From Solenopsis invicta (Eukaryota > Arthropoda > Insecta > Hymenoptera > Formicidae): a stretch of DNA of 64,000 nucleotides. The notes under the pieces were generated by a model. That model saw only the letters and a list, made by a program, of their open reading frames with translations, was not told the DNA's origin and did not search any database. Of the stretch, positions 11,604-22,729 are shown piece after piece (position 1 is the first letter of the stretch; each line of letters opens with the position of its first letter). Location of the stretch: contig NC_052679.1 in the NCBI RefSeq assembly GCF_016802725.1, positions 11,877,318 to 11,941,317 on the forward strand, in the 5' to 3' direction. The translations under genes were made by a program, and so were the position numbers.

Positions 11604-12719
11604 TCAAAACGTAAATGTCCCTTTTTCCCGCAAAGCCAACATTTCATTCGATTTTTAATTTTGTACCTTTATCCAATTCCATTTTGATTTATAAATTTAC
11701 TTTTATTTGTATCTTTACCCTGTTTCTCTTCTTTTTCAACATCACTCTCTCCTTTCCTTAAACTGAAATAATTTTCTTTTCTTTTATAAAAATTAAAATT
11801 ACTTCTCTTTTTCTGTTCAAAGTAGCTTTCCTGGATAGATTTTACTGTCTTGGCTCTTTTGATCGCTACTTTTAAGGATGATATTCCTTCTAACTGGAGA
11901 GTTCTCCTTATGAAACCGTCTGATATCGCAAAAACAAATTGTGTACAAGCAATTTTGTCCCGAACGGAATGTGGACATTCGGGATCCGCAAATTGAGACA
12001 ATCTCTCAATTTCTGCCCCAAAAAGCAGCAAAATTTTCCCCAAACTTTTGTTTTCTATTCGTAAATTGACAGTAATAACTTTGTAGATAATGAATTTCCC
12101 CAAATCGCAATTCTAACTTCGATTTTAATTCCGCGAATTTAAAATTATCCAAATCTTGAACATTTTCTAATACCGCGCGAGCTTTTCCTCTTAAGCATGA
12201 AATGAGCACGGCAGTTTTCGTCTCCTCATTCCAACGACTCGCCCGAGCAATTAAGTTAAACTGCGAAAAGAATTCACGTAACGGAGTACTTCCGTCAAAA
12301 GTATCTGGTTTTAATTTAAGACCCATCTCGTTGTTTAACAAAATTCGAGAGGTTTCCTCCTTTCCCGTGATAACAGTTTCTCTCTCAAGAGGCAAAATGT
12401 TCTGATCGCATGCATCTCTGGTTTTATTAGCGGCACTATTACAAGAAAGACTTAGCTGGTTTTCTTGAAGATGCCGGAGTTCCGTTTCTCGTTGTCGCAG
12501 AAACGTCACAAGGTCCTCCTGCTGCCGTATCTGTAGCGCGCGCTCTTCGCGCATCTGTTTAAGCTCCTGCATCGCCGTCCGAAGAAGCCTCTCCGCGCTC
12601 GACGTTTCACCTTCAACACTTTCAGGAGTCCCCTCAATTTCCGTTGTTAACATTGCATGCCCGGCGTCTCCCGAGGAACGTGTGCAGATCCCTCGGCGTG
12701 GGGTATTTTTAAGAGGCAT
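11560..12719 (-). pseudogene. Gypsy gag (capsid and zinc knuckle), frameshifted
   Basis: The first frame (12719-12006) starts at a plausible ATG and holds a Glu/Arg/Gln-rich coiled-coil stretch at residues ~45-90, followed by a retrotransposon gag core (FDGSTPLREFFSQF, SCLRGKA). The frame shifts near 12060-12100 into a second open frame (12103-11669). A CCHC zinc knuckle (CWLCGKKGHLRFEC) lies in yet another frame near 11600-11640. Gag would form the particle and bind the RNA; this copy is broken. Confidence 0.8.
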
Positions 12720-12750
12720 TGTATGTCGTTTCTCTCTGTCCGTCCGTTCG

Positions 12751-12768
12751 ATCCCGGACGAGCCCCCA
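12751..12768 (-). promoter_or_regulatory. Primer-binding site, tRNA-Pro type
   Basis: On the minus strand the 18 bases are TGGGGGCTCGTCCGGGAT. This is the standard complement of the 3' end of tRNA-Pro, also used by gammaretroviruses (established knowledge). It lies 3 bases from the LTR, as expected for minus-strand strong-stop priming. Confidence 0.85.
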
Positions 12769-12771
12769 AAA

Positions 12772-13018
12772 TGTTACGAGCAAAAGGGGTACTTGTTCAC
12801 TCGCGCACTCACTCCGGAAAAGAACTAGACTTTTTTATCAAACACAAAATCACTTTTATTGTTAACCACCGAACACGACCATATCATCAGACACCAAACT
12901 CTAAAATCACAGACAGCTCATTTTTTAATAAACAAGGCCGTTGTCAAGGAGAACGCTTCACGGCCTTATTCACACCACAGTTCGAACTCGCCTCGCAGGG
13001 ACGACTCGGCTTGTAACA
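12772..13018 (-). repeat. Gypsy 5' LTR (247 bp)
   Basis: The unit begins TGTTAC and ends GTAACA on either strand, the expected TG...CA borders. It is immediately followed (minus strand) by three bases and the primer-binding site. The partner LTR is absent. Confidence 0.8.
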
Positions 13019-13875
13019 ATATGTAATACCTGATGATAATAATTGACGAGAATTATCTGCGCGATAAAGGAACATAAAATTATAAATGAAATAATATGAT
13101 TCGCTACCGCACAAAAATTCGAAACTCACTGTGATGTACATTTTGAAACGAATATAAACGGCTATCGATCTTGCTGCCGTGACAGACCAGGCACGAGTGA
13201 GGAAGAGCAGAGAATGAGACTGATATTCTGTACGTTTGTTTGTTTTTGACCGAGTCAAGCAAATGAAAATATGTATCATGTAAAAGTTCTGTGTCTTTCT
13301 GAGAGTTAATTCCATTATTTTGCTGTTTAATATGTATCATTTCTGAAACTAACCGTTTTCTAAAATTTGGTTCTGAGTCGAGAATTTTTATTTTTTCCCA
13401 GTCAAAATTGTGATCAAAGTTAATTCGATGTTCGGTAATTACAGAATGTCTCGATGGATCGAATTTAATGTTGTTCCTATGCTCTCTCACTCTGGTCCTC
13501 AATTGTCTCATGGTCTGGCCCACATATGTGGCATCGCAATTATTACATTCGATTTTGTAGACAACATTGTTACTACAGATATGATTTGTTTTGTCCTTAT
13601 GTACTTTGATGACGTTATTCAATTTATCTAAACATCTAAAACTTACCGTGAGTGCATCCTTGTTAATTAAGGACGCAGTTATCTCAGAAACATTCCGGAT
13701 GTAGGGAATGATAAAAAATTTTTTTGAAACTTTTTCGTCCTGATTCTGAGTAAAAGCATCATCAACCGAAAGGGGTGAAAATTTGGTGGAAAATAATTTG
13801 TTAATCCTAATCGTAATATGTCTAAATATAATATTTAGCGAATATTCATTTTCCAGAAGCAAATATATAGGATAA
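13019..13875 (-). mobile_element. Penelope-like element, 3' part with GIY-YIG endonuclease
   Basis: Only the endonuclease end and 3' UTR are present. The Gypsy LTR abuts its 3' side and pogo transposase codons abut its 5' side. The 5' truncation fits the insertion habit of Penelope-like elements. A separate Penelope-like element begins near the end of the window. Confidence 0.75.
13104..13862 (-). pseudogene. Penelope-like polyprotein, C-terminal GIY-YIG endonuclease
   Basis: An open frame of 252 residues. Residues ~51-58 (IIPYIRNV) and ~88-94 belong to the conserved region after the reverse transcriptase. Residues 101-116 (VYKIECNNCDATYVGQ) give the GIY-YIG core with a CxxC pair, followed by an Arg/His-rich helix (RTRVREH) and a later SEMIHI with the likely catalytic Glu. 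In this family the endonuclease makes the target nick. The frame is open, but the reverse transcriptase is missing, so it is a fragment. Confidence 0.8.
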
Positions 13876-13877
13876 AT

Positions 13878-14640
13878 ATGTTTTTGTATTTGATTCGCGG
13901 AAAAACAAACATTGGTGGAATGGTATTGCCCGATGCACCCACTGCCATTTCAACGGTAACTAATGTGCCACGTTCAACGGATACTACAGCTCCTACTTAC
14001 TTAATGCCTTTTGCAGCTATTATTTTTTTTGTTTTAAAACCGTTTGTACACCTATTTTGTCTAAACTTCAAATTCTGGTGGCAAGTTATATTTGAGCAAA
14101 ATATAACCGAGCTTAGTAAAGAAGTCAATGTTATGCCTATTGAATGAAGTAGCTCGGCTTGCACTTGTTGATTCGGGAAGACTGGGATTTCCTTATAGAA
14201 AGACTGGGATTTTTTTTCAAAAAAGCAGTTAGCCAATCAGGACCAGCCATGCCATTTTTATGCCAAGACGGATGAATATTTTTTATGTTAAATTTCACCG
14301 CACATTCATAAACTAATTTTCTTACTTCTTACGTTAGAAGACCAAAAAGGATTGAAGAGCATTTTAAAAGATAATCTGTTATGATTTTTTCTTGTTGCTT
14401 ATCAAAAATTATTTTTACTGACTTGTATCCTACTGTGGCTTCTTCTCCAGTTTTTAATTTTTTAATAAATCTTGATAGAGTTATATGGCATATTTGGAGT
14501 TCTCTGGCGACTGTTTTTATCTTTTGTCCTTCTTTCATAACAGTTTCAGCTGCTCTATGGATGAGTTCTATGGAAGTAGTACCTCTTGCTGTTTTTTGTT
14601 TATATGTGCGCATTCTATAACAAAATGAGAATTGATGTAG
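13878..14640 (-). pseudogene. pogo-type transposase (CENP-B-like), N-terminal half
   Basis: The start near 14612 reads RTYKQKTARGTT and continues with a helix-turn-helix of the psq/CENP-B kind (ARELQICHITLSRFIKKLK). After a stop near 14329 the same protein continues in other frames: MAGPDWLTAFLKKNPSLS, then KTKKIIAAKGIK and VGAVVSVERGTLVTV, which are the CENP-B-type DNA-binding domain and the start of the DDE domain. Several stops and shifts are present. The catalytic part beyond the first Asp region is missing. Confidence 0.75.
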
Positions 14641-15091
14641 ACAACTGCACATATGCCACGGGGCAAATTGTTCCGGGGTAACAACGTACCTCAAATTGTA
14701 ATAACAACTAGCCCCTTTTGACACATGTAACATCTTGATACAAGTTTTTGCCTACATATTAATATAGACGAATAAACACTAGTATATCATATTTCTGAAT
14801 GTATATCCATCTACATAAATACAATAAATAATGGGCACTGCCTTAAATAAGCGAAATAGACCAAAAAATTACGATAGATAAATATTTACTTACTTGATGA
14901 ACGAGCATGTCTTTACACGTAGCTAGATAGACCGCAGCGTAGGTTAGGTTAAACGCTACTAAAATGGTGGCCGCAGTGGCGCGATCTGTTGTTCTTACGT
15001 GACATACTCAGAATATATCGCTATCTCCTTTCATTTTGAAACTATAAGCGCCGTAACAACGTACCCCAGGAACATTTTACCCCGGCCTTCC
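13878..15091 (-). mobile_element. pogo/Tigger-type DNA transposon, 5' part
   Basis: On the minus strand the terminal repeat starts with GGGAAGGCCGGGGTAAAATG at about 15091, next to TA, followed by a leader and the transposase N-terminus. The element ends abruptly at about 13878 against the Penelope-like fragment. The 5' leader contains a second GTAACAACGTACC block (14675-14690) repeated near the terminus (15052-15064). Confidence 0.7.
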
Positions 15092-16202
15092 CTACATCTT
15101 TGATCGCGTCAGTCAAGGTCTTAGTCCCAATAGTCGTTCGGCTGACTGTTATTTTTGTATACATTATTATACACTACTCAAAAAAAAATAGGGAACACTT
15201 TCCAGACACCAAAAATTAGGCTATTTTCAAATGACAGTAACTCGGTGAAAAATCATCGTAGATAAAAAATAAAAAAAGCATTTTGAAGCTTGAAGATCCA
15301 ACTTTAACGCTCTATCAGCAGATTTTCAGAATTCTTTTAACTTTCTTGTCTTATGCAGTAAGAAAGCACACTCTGTTTTGTTCCTTAAAATTTCGTATTT
15401 TTGACACTTTGCAGCTCGACCAACAAATTTTTTTTTTAATAATTCAAGTAAAGCTTCATAAACTGCAAAATTTTGCCTACAAAATTCTTTTTTTTAAATT
15501 TCTCTACGATTTTTTTTGACCGAGTTGCGCAACTTTGAAGATAAATCTGCATTTCTTATAAATGACATCCGTACTCCGTGAAAAATCATCGTAGACAAAA
15601 AATCAAAAAACGATTTCAAAGCTCGAAGTTTCAGCTTTAACCTGTTATTAATGGTTTTCAAAAAATTTTCAATTTCTTAGTACTATGCCCCAAAAAAGAT
15701 ACATTGTTTTTTCCTTGAAGTTACGTATTTTTAACAGCCTGTAGCTCAATAAAAAATTTTTTCTTGACAAATCCAATGCAAGTGCCATAAAGTATAACAT
15801 TTTTTCAACAAAATGCTTTTTTAAAAATTTTTTCTACGATTTTTTTTGACCGAGTTACAAGACTTCGAAGAAACATATTTTTTACAGTACATTTTTCTGA
15901 AAAATGACGTCTACCGCCGACATTAGCATTACCTAATGTGCACCACGTGGAGGTTGCGGGTCGGATTTTTGCACATCGTGTGTGTGTGTGTGTGTGTGTG
16001 TGTATCACAGCAGAGATACGGACCCCACAGTTCTTCACTTCTGCGGTATTTAATGACATCAAACCCTCTCTGCTGTGTGTGTGTATGCGCGCGCGCGCAT
16101 GAGTGTTCAATAGTGTGTATTTCCTCCTTTCTGATCAATTACTGCTTGCAAGCGTTCTCGCATATTTATACATCTTGCAATACGATCTTGCGGAATGTTG
16201 TG

Positions 16203-16586
16203 TCACATTTTCGTTAAAATTTCTCCTAATTCTTTTAAATTTTGCGGCTGTTCTTTGCGACGCCTTAACCGTCGTTCCATTTTATCCCAAATGTTCTTGA
16301 TTGGATTTAAGTCCGGGCTATTGGCGAGATGATTCAACAGTCTTGTTGCGTGTTGTTCAAGAAAACGTCGCGTTACATTCGCCGTATGAGGTCGAGCGTT
16401 GTCCTGCATGAAAATAAAGTTCCGACAGGTTCCGACATTCGATTTAATTGCAAAACGTGTGGTCGTAGAATATCGTTGATATAACGAACACCTGTCATTG
16501 CCGGAGGTGGCAGGATCACTTTGTCTTATAAGTGATATACACCCCCACACCATCACGAAACCGCCGTTGTAAGATCGTACTGGCAT
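16203..16586 (-). pseudogene. Tc1 transposase C-terminal fragment, catalytic Glu to Lys
   Basis: Reads GGFVMVWGC, FMQDNARPHTA (second catalytic Asp, residue 62 of this frame) and NSPDLNPIKNIWD. The catalytic Glu of the DD34E triad is Lys97 (codon at 16296-16298), a change that fits CpG-to-TpG decay on the plus strand. The DNA-binding domain and first Asp are absent. The fragment lies in the centre of the foldback element. Confidence 0.85.
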
Positions 16587-16779
16587 TACGCAACGTCGAT
16601 CATAGCGTTTATTTCGTCGACGCCAAGAACGACGATTAAGGGAGAAATTTTAACAAAAATTTGGCACAACATCCCGCAAGATCGTATTGCAAGATGTATA
16701 AATATGCGAGAACGCTTGCAAACAGTAATTGATCAGAGAGGAGGAAATACACAGTATTGAACACTCATGCGCGCGCGCG

Positions 16780-16781
<2 letters not shown>

Positions 16782-16834
<53 letters not shown>
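16782..16834 (+). repeat. (CA)n microsatellite in right foldback arm
   Basis: A long CA run follows (GC)n. The left arm has the matching GT run (15979-16003), plus a shorter GT run and a GC block at 16073-16100, so the repeat expanded in one arm only. Confidence 0.9.
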
Positions 16835-16836
<2 letters not shown>

Positions 16837-17635
16837 TGTGCAAAAATCCGACCCGCAACCTCCACGTGGTGCATATTAGGTAATGCTAATGTCGGCGGTA
16901 GACGTCATTTTTCAGAAAAATGTACTGTAAAAAATGTGTTTTTTTGAAGTCTTATAAACCAGTCAAAAAAAATCGTAAAAAAAATTTTAAAAAAGCATTT
17001 TGTTGAAAAAATGTCATACTTTATGGCACTTGCATTGGATTTGTTGAAAAAAAATTTTTTTTTGAGCTAGAGGCTGTTAAAAATACGTAATTTCAAGGAA
17101 AAAACAGTGTATCTTTTTTGGGGCATAGTACTAAAAATTTGAAAAAATTTTTGAAAACCATTAATAACATGTTAAAACTGAAACTTCGAGGTTTAAAATG
17201 GTTTTTTGATTTTTTGTCTACGATGATTTTTCACGGAGTACGGATGTCATTTGTAAAAAATGCAGGTTCAGCTTCAAAGCGTAACTCGGTCAAAAAAAAT
17301 CGTAGAGAAATTTTAGAAAAAGCATTTTGTAGGCAACATGTTGTAGTTTATGATACTTTACTTGAATTAATCGAAAAAATTTGTTGGTCGAGCTGCAAAG
17401 TGTCAAAAATACGAAATTTTAAGGAACCAAACAGGGTGTGCTTTTTTACTGCATAAGACAAGAAAGTTAAAAGAATTTTGAAAATTTGCTGATAGAGCGT
17501 TAAAGTTGGATCTTCAAGCTTCAAAATGCTTTTTTTATTTTTTATCTACGATGATTTTTCACCGAGTTACAGTCATTTGAATATAGCCTAATTTTTGGTG
17601 TCTGGAAAGTGTTCCTTATTTTTTTTTGAGTAGTG

Positions 17636-17989
17636 TATAAAGTATTGCTGAAAAAATTTTCAGGTTTGTCGATAATAAACTGTCGAAAATATTTTCCACT
17701 CAAAAGTGCAGCGCCGATGCTTACGTAATTCAAAGCACTCTTAATCGCATTTTACATTTAAATGATAAATTAAACATTTTATTAAATAAAATACCTAAGC
17801 TATTACAATTTATTATTTAATAGAAAGTTAAAATATTATTGCCGGCACAACATATAATATTAGTCACAAACATACATATATAAGTTAATTTTTTACTGAT
17901 TTTCATAGATGTTATTGAAACATTTTTTAAACAAATTTTAAATTTAATAATAATTGAAAAGTAAAGAGCTTAAATGTTAAATAAATAAT
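17636..17989. other. AT-rich spacer
   Basis: No coding or structural signal is seen beyond low-complexity A/T runs that grade into the satellite that follows. Confidence 0.5.
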
Positions 17990-18970
17990 AAAAATACATA
18001 ATCTTATAAAGATGAAAAATAAGTAAAAAAATTAATATTAAATAAACATTAAATAAATATTAAATAAACCTTTTAAAAAATGCTTACCAAAATAATTTTT
18101 TCAATTAAATAATTCATGAAAAATAAATACTTAAACAATATTAAGTAAATATTTAAAAAATGTTTATTAAAAAAAATAAATTATAAACATTAAATTAATA
18201 TTCAATAAATGTAAAATTAATGTTTTCGAAATTGTTGTTTCAAATAAAAAATTAATATAAAATGAATATTAAATAAATGTTAAGTAAATGTTAAATTAAT
18301 GTTTTTATAAACGGTTTTTTTAAATAAAAAGTTAATGTAAAATAAATATTAAATTAATGTTGAATAAATGTTAAATTAATGTTTTTAAAACATGTTTATT
18401 CAAATGAAAAAGTAATGTGAAATAAATATTAAATTAATGTTGAATAAATGTTAAATTAATGTTTTTAAAAAATGTTTTTTTAAATGATAAATTAATGTGA
18501 AATAAATATTAAATTAATATTTAATAAATTTTAGAGTAATATTTTTAAAAAACGTTTTTTTAAATATAAAATTAATGTAAAATAAATATTAAATTAATGT
18601 TTAATAAATGTTAAATCAATGTTTTTAAAAAATGTTTTTTTAAATAAAAAATTAATGTGAAATAAATATTAAATTAATGTTCAATAAATGTTAAATTAAT
18701 GTTTGTAGAAAATGTTTTTTTAAATGAAAAATTAATGTGAAATAAATATTAAATAAATGTCAACTAAACGTTAAATAAACATTTTCCCGAATCATTATTT
18801 TAAATATTTAGTTAATGTTAAATAAATGTTAAATAAACGTTAAATTAATTTTAAATGAATATTTTTTCTAAAGCATTATTTTAAATATTTAATTAAAGTT
18901 AAATAAATATTTAATAAATATTTTTGTTACAACAAATTGTACAATGAAAAATTAATAGATATTAAATAAA
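17990..18970 (+). repeat. 80-bp tandem satellite, AT-rich
   Basis: The block AATGTTTTTT and its variants recur at 18231, 18311, 18391, 18471, 18551, 18631 and 18711, an exact 80-base period. Each unit contains AAATAAATATTAAATTAATG-like sub-blocks. Copies decay toward both edges, so about ten to twelve units are recognisable. No spacer-like unique sequence sits between units. Confidence 0.9.
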
Positions 18971-20081
18971 TATTAAAAAAATATTGTGTGCTGATTGGAA
19001 TATAAACTTGTACATTTTACAACAGATTCTAGCAATACAAATTGCTGTTTTAACAAATATTAATAAAAAATATTCAATGAAAAACTAAAAATGTATATTA
19101 TATTTTAGTCCTCAAATAGTATAATTGGTACTCGCAAAAGCATGCAAAAAAAACGCTATATTTGTCTCATTTTCAAGTACTTTATGCAGTTATTTTATTA
19201 TCTCATTGTCAGTATTTAAGAATTCTACATCAAAATTTGTTAATTTTTGTAATTCGCGCTTTTATCTTTTGTTATAGATTGACAACACTCGCTACACTTT
19301 AGTTATTTTTTAGTTACGTTGGTACTAGTCACGTCTGGCTTTTTTTCCGCGCACCCTGTCTTCTTTATCTATTCGCATTTTGTGTGTCTCACGCTTTACG
19401 CATAATGTAACTTGCGATATACCTCTATTATATTTATCACTTTGTAATACCAGTACCAAATTAAGTGTTAAACTTCACAAAATTAATTTATAATACATTT
19501 ATAAAACATTCCTACATTTGATTCCTATTATTTCTTTTAAAACTAGTTCCATTTTATTTCCTTTAAAAACAATAAAATAATAGAGGCAAAGAGTGTAACG
19601 AATAGTCATTTAAGGGTATATAAAAAATTTCCGTAGACAAATTTTAAGGCTTTATACCTAATAGTATAATAAGATAATGTAACAAAAACGCTATACGAAT
19701 ATATAAGTCTTATTACTTGTTTGAATTTATATATTATCTTCTCATATTCGTATGAAACGAGTTTGCAAGGAAGAAGAAAAGAACAATAACAATGTTTTGC
19801 ATTAAATATTTTAAATATGTCACGTCCTTAAAATTTATATTAATTGCATGAAAAAAATGATCAACCTATTTCAATAATAAGCATAGAGAATTTATAGTGA
19901 TTGACGCATTTGTGTGACTTTTTATTGTATTTTTTTAAATCTAATTAACAATCACGATAGCCTAGAGATATCAGCAAACTTTAATACTACTTACGCAAAA
20001 CAAGAATGAGTTCTGTTTAAAGATCAAAAGTCATAATCATTAAAATTTTTTAAAATTTAAATCGCAACGTTATATTACTGA
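18971..20081. other. AT-rich intergenic sequence
   Basis: No exon, RNA gene or element end could be supported. Confidence 0.5.
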
Positions 20082-20327
20082 TGTAACGAAACGACCCTTC
20101 ACCTCACGCGCGCCGTCACTCAGCTCCGTCCACCCGTCCACCCGAGCACTGACAAGCACTGACAAGCACCACGAGCACGCACCGAGCTAACCTATCGTCG
20201 CGATCATGCGGCAGCACGCGCGCCGTCCGTGGCGTTTGGCAACGTTCCCACTCTGGGCCAGCCGACCGAACGCGCGGATTGGTCCGCCCAACCGCGCGTT
20301 CGGATATATAAGCCGGCAGTGGGAACC
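20082..20327 (+). repeat. Long LTR copy A, left fragment with TATA box
   Basis: Begins TGTAACGAAACGACCC and is closely similar to the start of the complete LTR at 50230, up to the shared promoter segment TCGGATATATAAGCCGGCAG. Similarity stops abruptly after GCAGTGGGAAC. The four bases before it are CTGA; those after the right fragment at 35276 are CTTA, compatible with a decayed 4-bp target duplication. Confidence 0.8.
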
Positions 20328-20595
20328 AGGGTTGCCAGATTTGGCGATTTTACGCCAAATTGGCGGTTTCTGAAGACCATTTGGCTCTGATAGTAATAGA
20401 GTGAAAAAGCGCGGTCAGGATTGCTGATGCAATCCTTTTTATTTCTTGTGCAAGCATATTCTGTATTCCTATTTAAGTCTTTTTGTTTCCCATATAACTA
20501 TTGAAAGCAAGATAAAAATACCTTGGTTACTATGGTCAAATCGTCCCCGCCACGTTGTTACACTGGGGACGGGTACCATTAACGTTGAGAAGAAG
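20328..20595. other. Unassigned sequence at the left edge of the nested block
   Basis: Starts CAGGGTTGCCAGATTTGGCG with a small hairpin (TTTGGCG/CGCCAAA). This resembles a DNA-transposon end, but no matching inverted copy is found at the right edge, so no element is claimed. Confidence 0.35.
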
Positions 20596-20619
20596 AAAGT
20601 CACATATTTCCAAAATATC

Positions 20620-20772
20620 TGGGGGGGCTATTACGGTTTCTGAAACGAGGTGAAAATTACAAAAGTGAGCAAATTCATTAGTTGTTGATCAATAAAGTTA
20701 TAGATATTCTAGTAAATTTGTTCACTTTTGTAATTTTCATCTCGTTTTAAGAACCGTGATAGCCCCCCTGAG
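20620..20772. mobile_element. Small MITE with GGGGGGCTAT inverted ends (left arm copy)
   Basis: A ~150-base hairpin with ends GGGGGGCTATTACGG and CCGTGATAGCCCCCC and an inner inverted segment around AAAATTACAAAAGTGA. The same unit occurs at 34527-34683 in the right arm, as part of the larger inverted repeat. Confidence 0.75.
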
Positions 20773-21299
20773 AAGGTGCAATTGGTGTTGCAAAAGCGAA
20801 TTGGTATTTAATCAACGAGATTCAGAGACGGAAGCACAAGCCCAGGATGATCCTTCCCGAGAAAGCAGTCTCCGTACTTCGTCTGGAACCAAGATTCATA
20901 ACTCCAGCGATTAGAACCTGTTCGGATGCACTCAAATGCAAAGTACAATAGAATTAATTTTTTCAGAAAGATGAAAATGTATTTAATATTTACACATAAA
21001 ATAACATTGGATCCAAGATCCTTGACGATAGTTGATGCATCTTTATTTATTTTTGCAAGTAATTTTTTTGGATGCTGTATTGATTTTATGTTCAACGCAC
21101 TATATTTTATTGCAGGTTTGTCGTGCCATGAGATATTTTCCTCCTGAACAATGCAGTATGGTCAATGTTAAAGTGATCGGGTGTTTACTGTTTGTATGTG
21201 ATGGCGACACACTATAGTTATACCGGTGATTCAAGAACAGATTGGAATACTACCTCTGTCAAGCTAGCAGGACCAAATGAGCAAAATCAACCGGGACCT

Positions 21300-21800
21300 A
21301 TTGAAAGATTTAGTGCTTATTTAGTGCTAATTTGTGCCGCAAAAAACAATTTTGTACCTCGTGCCGTTTACGAGAAACTCGTGGCGCTGCTAACTTTATA
21401 TCAAGTTAGCAGGACCACTAGAAAAAAAATAAAAAAATAAAAATAAAAATAGATATAATTAGGGCTGATTTTGTGCTAATTTGTGCTGCAAGAAGCAACT
21501 TTGTACCTCGTGCCGTTTACAAGAAACTCGTGGCGCTGCTAACTTAACATCAAGCTAGCAGGACCATAAGAAAAAAAAATTAAAAAATAAAAATAAAAAT
21601 AGATATAATTAGGGCTGATTTTGTGCTAATTTGTGCTGCAAGAAGCAACTTTGTATCTCGTGCCGTTAAAAAAAAAACCCATGGCGCTGCTAACTTAACA
21701 TCAAGCTAGCAGGACCACAAGAAAAAAAAATTAAAAAATAAAAATAAAAACAGGTATAATTAGGGCTGATTTTGTGCTAATTTGTGCTACAAAAAGTAAT
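21300..21800 (+). repeat. ~150-bp subrepeats in the left FoldBack arm
   Basis: The block AGGGCTGATTTTGTGCTAAT recurs at 21461, 21611 and 21762, with an earlier divergent copy near 21305. Inverted counterparts lie at about 24590-25070. Confidence 0.85.
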
Positions 21801-22729
21801 ATTGTATTATTTGTTATTAAAAAAATTTATTAGTTATAAAAAATTTATTATTACATATAAGAAACCATTCTTATATACAATTATTATCGACTTTGTAGTA
21901 ACTTGTCTCATATAAAATAAATTAATAATTTAAATAAACTACTAATAATTTAAATATTTTACACATACACTATAAAATATCAACAGAAGGCTAATTTTAT
22001 TTCATTTTATTTAATTAAGGAGGAGGCTAATTTACCACTAAAATGGACCCATACTAAAAAAGATAAATAGAATTGTCATATAGAAATAAAATAGCAAAAT
22101 TTGTTAATTTGTACTCAATAGTAACGTTGAGACTAATTTTTAATGAAACGACGCATTGTGCTTCAAGGCTCTTTATTCGATCATGAAAGAATTTGTTGCT
22201 TGCATGAATATGGTATTATATATCATTCTTATCATCGTACCATCGAAATATAACAAAATCCGATTTTGTTGCTAATCGTAAATTGCTGGAAATAATTTGT
22301 TTATTCGGGGAATGTGCGACGTCTATTAAGCTGACACAGCCACTTTAACACAATTCAATAAAACTTACATAGAAATTTAGTGCTCTTTTGTTGCTCAATT
22401 CCAAATTTTGACCTCTATGAAGCTAGCAAAACCAAATCGGCAGAATCAAATAAAACTTATTGTTAGTGGAATATTTAGTACTCATTTTGTACTAATTTGT
22501 ACCATAAAAAATAATTTTGTACCCCATGCCGTTTCGAAAAAACTCGTGGACCGTAGGTTCATATGAAGCCAGCAAGACCAAAAAAAAAATTTAAAAAAAT
22601 AAAAATAAAGTAGATATAATTAGTACTGATTTTGTACTAATTTGTACCACTCCAAATAAATTAATAATATAAGTTTAATTAATATAATCAGCTTCAAAAC
22701 AATTTATACCTTTATATTCTAGACCAGCA

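Larger units (their letters stand above)
8650..13018 (-). mobile_element. Gypsy-type LTR retrotransposon, truncated inside integrase
   Basis: Reading on the minus strand: a 5' LTR (13018-12772), a tRNA-Pro primer site, gag with coiled coil and zinc knuckle, an aspartic protease, reverse transcriptase, RNase H and integrase, which is the Ty3/Gypsy order. The element stops at about 8650 before the integrase C-terminus, and the 3' LTR is missing. No envelope gene is visible. Stops, frameshifts and altered catalytic residues show that it is inactive. Confidence 0.9.
15172..17635. mobile_element. Tc1-derived foldback element with ~1-kb inverted arms
   Basis: Ends are CACTACTCAAAAAAAAATAG and its near reverse complement, each next to TA. 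The left arm runs to about 16195 and the right arm from about 16640. Between them lies only the C-terminal part of a Tc1 transposase (minus strand). The right arm also holds an inverted copy of the transposase tail codons (about 16640-16740), so the palindrome includes coding sequence and not only terminal repeat. A fragment of the same terminal repeat occurs at 58967-59070. Confidence 0.85.

Noticed and set aside
17990..18970. Regular repeats that could suggest a CRISPR array (also 22730-23325)
   Set aside because: Units are contiguous and long, with no unique spacers, in a eukaryotic context without cas genes.
19109..19134. Resemblance to the 5' half of tRNA-Asp (TCCTCxxxTAGTATAATTGGT)
   Set aside because: No anticodon stem, T-arm or acceptor pairing follows.
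20328..20360. CAGGGTTGCCAGATTTGG as the end of a large DNA transposon
   Set aside because: No inverted partner or target duplication at the right edge of the nested block.
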